Part shown: positions 38,905 to 40,302 of the stretch, piece after piece | Layout of the letters: each line of letters starts with the position of its first letter | Numbering within the stretch: position 1 is the first letter of the stretch | NCBI GenBank assembly: GCA_964497615.1 | Contig: CAZCEC010000061.1 | Location: forward strand, 1-40,302 | DNA length: 40,302 bases | Reading direction: 5' to 3' | Source: CAZCEC01 sp964497615 | GTDB taxonomy: Bacteria; Chloroflexota; Anaerolineae; Anaerolineales; UBA6663 | The notes under the pieces: generated by a model | What the model was told of the DNA's origin: nothing | Seen by the model: the letters and a program-made list of their open reading frames with translations, nothing else | Database searches by the model: none | Translations under genes and position numbers: made by a program

Positions 38905-40302
38905 TCACTCCTCTTGCCCCGCGGGGTGGCAGGCCGCGCAGTCCGTCAGCTCCGCCGCGGAGATGCCTTCCTTGGCATGCTCCTCAGCCATCTCCTGCGG
39001 CTCATGCTCGTGGCACTCAAAGCAGGTGTATTCGGCATAGGTCGTGGTGTGGCAGGTGGCGCAGGCCAACAGGCCTTCCTCTCCATGGTCCAGCGGAAAG
39101 GTGTGCGCGCGCAGCGCGGCCGGCAGCCAGGCCTCAGTCGTGTGGCACGCCGCGCACTCCAGCCCAAACACCCCGGCGTGGACCGCTGGCTCAGCGTGAC
39201 AGCCTGCGCACTCGGCCGGCGTGCCCTGGAAGCGCTGCCCCGCGTGGCAGTCCGCGCAGGCCAGCGGCGCGTGCGCCCCGTCCAGCACAAACACCCGCGC
39301 ATGGTCGAAGTTCGCCATGTTACCCGTGCCGTCGTGGCACCCGGCGCAGTCCGCCCCAAACGTCTGCACGTGCCCGGCCATGAACTCGGGCGCTGCGGAG
39401 GTGTGGCAGGCCGTGCACGCCGCGCCGGTCCCGGTGCTCAGGCTGGCCGGGTCGCGCCTGTGTGGCAGCCCTGGCACGTGAACGCCTGCCCAGCGAAGTC
39501 CAGCGTGTGCGTGTCCAATGCAAAACCCGTGGCCGCGTGGTTGAACGCCTGCCCCGCCAGCCGCGCGGGCGTCCACCCGTTGGCGTCGTGGCAGGCGGCG
39601 CAGTCGTCGCCAAACGCGCCCGCGTGCACGGCTGGCTCGTGGTGGCAGGCCGCGCATTGGGCCGGCAGGATGGGAGTGGAGTGTTCTTGCGTGTGGCAAT
39701 CCGCGCACGCGGCCGCCGCGTGCGCGCCTTCCAGCGGCAGAGCCGTGGTGCTATGGTCGAAAGCCGCCATCCGGTCGACGCCATCGTGGCAGTCCCGGCA
39801 GCCGTCGCCAAACGCCGCCACGTGGTCCAGCATGAATGGCCGGTCCGCTCCTGCGTGGCACCCCACGCAGCCCGCCACCGCAAACACAAAGTCGGTGCCC
39901 GCGTGGCAAGCGTGGCACTCGATCACCTCACCATCAAAGTCCTGAATGTGCTCCGTTAGCGCAAATCCGGTCTTGACATGGTCAAAATGCTCCAGCCCAT
40001 GGGCGGCCACGTCAAAGGCCCGGCCCTGGTGCTCCGCGTGGCATCCGGCGCACCCGATCTCTATTCCCATGGTTGCGTGCAGCCCCAGCCCGGAGCGCAC
40101 TTGCTCGGCCACGTCCGCGTGACAGCGTTCGCAGCGCTCGTCCGGCGCACCCTTCAAGGGCACATGGCACTGGTTGCAGTCGTTCTCAAATGCCGCGTGC
40201 GAGTCGAACCCCTCCAGCACGGTGCCCGGCTCCCCCGCCGCCGACAGTTCCCCCGGGCTGAACGCCGCCCCGCCGGATAGCCATAGGCTGACGCCTACGC
40301 CC
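38905..40302 (-). CDS. 18-heme c-type cytochrome, incomplete at window edge and frameshifted
   Basis: The frame is open to the window edge on its N-terminal side (GVGVSLWLSGGAAFSPGELS, probably the end of a signal or anchor helix), so the gene starts outside. Ten CxxCH sites lie in the first frame, down to CQGCHTGATRPA and a stop at 39438-39440. Eight more lie in another frame from 39453 down to the stop at 38905-38907 (CTACH, CAGCH, CADCH and so on, ending CAACHPAGQEE). Between 39453 and 39456 there are two bases where three are needed, so one base is missing. Heme spacing is irregular, with FDH and AFDHS segments giving likely distal histidines, and differs from the 39-residue modules of its operon partner. 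It may be a true mutation or an assembly error. It is the first of the four operon genes visible. Confidence 0.82.

Noticed and set aside
1..40302. tRNA, rRNA, transposase, integrase or attachment sites
   Set aside because: I looked for cloverleaf-like GC stems with a TTCGA-type loop, for transposase motifs and for long terminal inverted repeats, and found none I could support.

Overview
The window is GC-rich bacterial DNA, dense in genes and almost without gaps. Several traits fit the Chloroflexota (Anaerolineae-like), probably a metagenome-derived contig: a 48-residue Flp-type pilin with a KGQGLVEYALIL start, a DUF5667-like domain before a cytochrome, secreted proteins ending in short hydrophobic-Pro-hydrophobic tails, an extracellular Ser/Thr-kinase/discoidin/SUMF1 fusion, and many small intergenic stem-loop repeats. 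The phylum assignment is an inference from style and was not tested by a search.

Layout. 1-3296 (+): the 3' part of a kinase fusion gene and a GT4-type glycosyltransferase. 3409-4698 (-): an MFS transporter. 4936-6111 (+): a class V aminotransferase. 6113-7676 (-): a small membrane protein and a MalY/PatB-type C-S lyase. 7740-12299 (+): a frameshifted discoidin-amidohydrolase lipoprotein, another lipoprotein, a hemolysin III family protein and SURF1. A bidirectional terminator at 12300-12333 separates SURF1 from a Flp pilin gene (-). 12652-23937 (-): a long block holding pieces of propionate/methylmalonyl-CoA metabolism (biotin carboxylase, biotinyl carrier, methylmalonyl-CoA mutase catalytic chain, epimerase), interleaved with three large GT-C-like membrane proteins and a CPBP-family membrane protease. 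24034-29041 (+): a 1189-residue secreted protein and TldD. 29038-29707 (-): a VapBC-like toxin-antitoxin pair. 29920-34529 (+): DnaJ/CbpA, a two-domain thioredoxin, a secreted M14 carboxypeptidase and an alpha/beta hydrolase. 34526-40302 (-): a four-gene electron-transfer operon.

The most remarkable unit is that last operon. In transcription order it encodes a multiheme cytochrome with 18 CxxCH sites (cut by the window edge and by a 1-nt frameshift), a ferredoxin with 24 cysteines in six groups, an FAD/NAD(P)-type oxidoreductase, and a membrane-anchored cytochrome with 26 CxxCH sites built mainly from a 39-residue two-heme module. The genes overlap or nearly touch. Together they could carry electrons between a pyridine nucleotide/ferredoxin pool and a very long heme chain outside the membrane. 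The direction of flow and the terminal partner are unknown. One 117-bp module was duplicated almost without change, so the wire appears to grow by module duplication.

A second theme is transcription. Nine start codons sit only 6-8 nt downstream of a TATAAT-like box, which implies that many mRNAs here are leaderless. The best case is the toxin-antitoxin promoter (TTGACA, 17 nt, TATGCT, 7 nt, ATG), with a perfect 7-bp inverted repeat lying between and into the boxes. A third theme is small repeats that run into genes: they supply the C-terminal tails and stop codons of two proteins and two in-frame loops of a glycosyltransferase. I saw no tRNA, rRNA, CRISPR array or insertion sequence, and no gene-free stretch longer than 300 bases.
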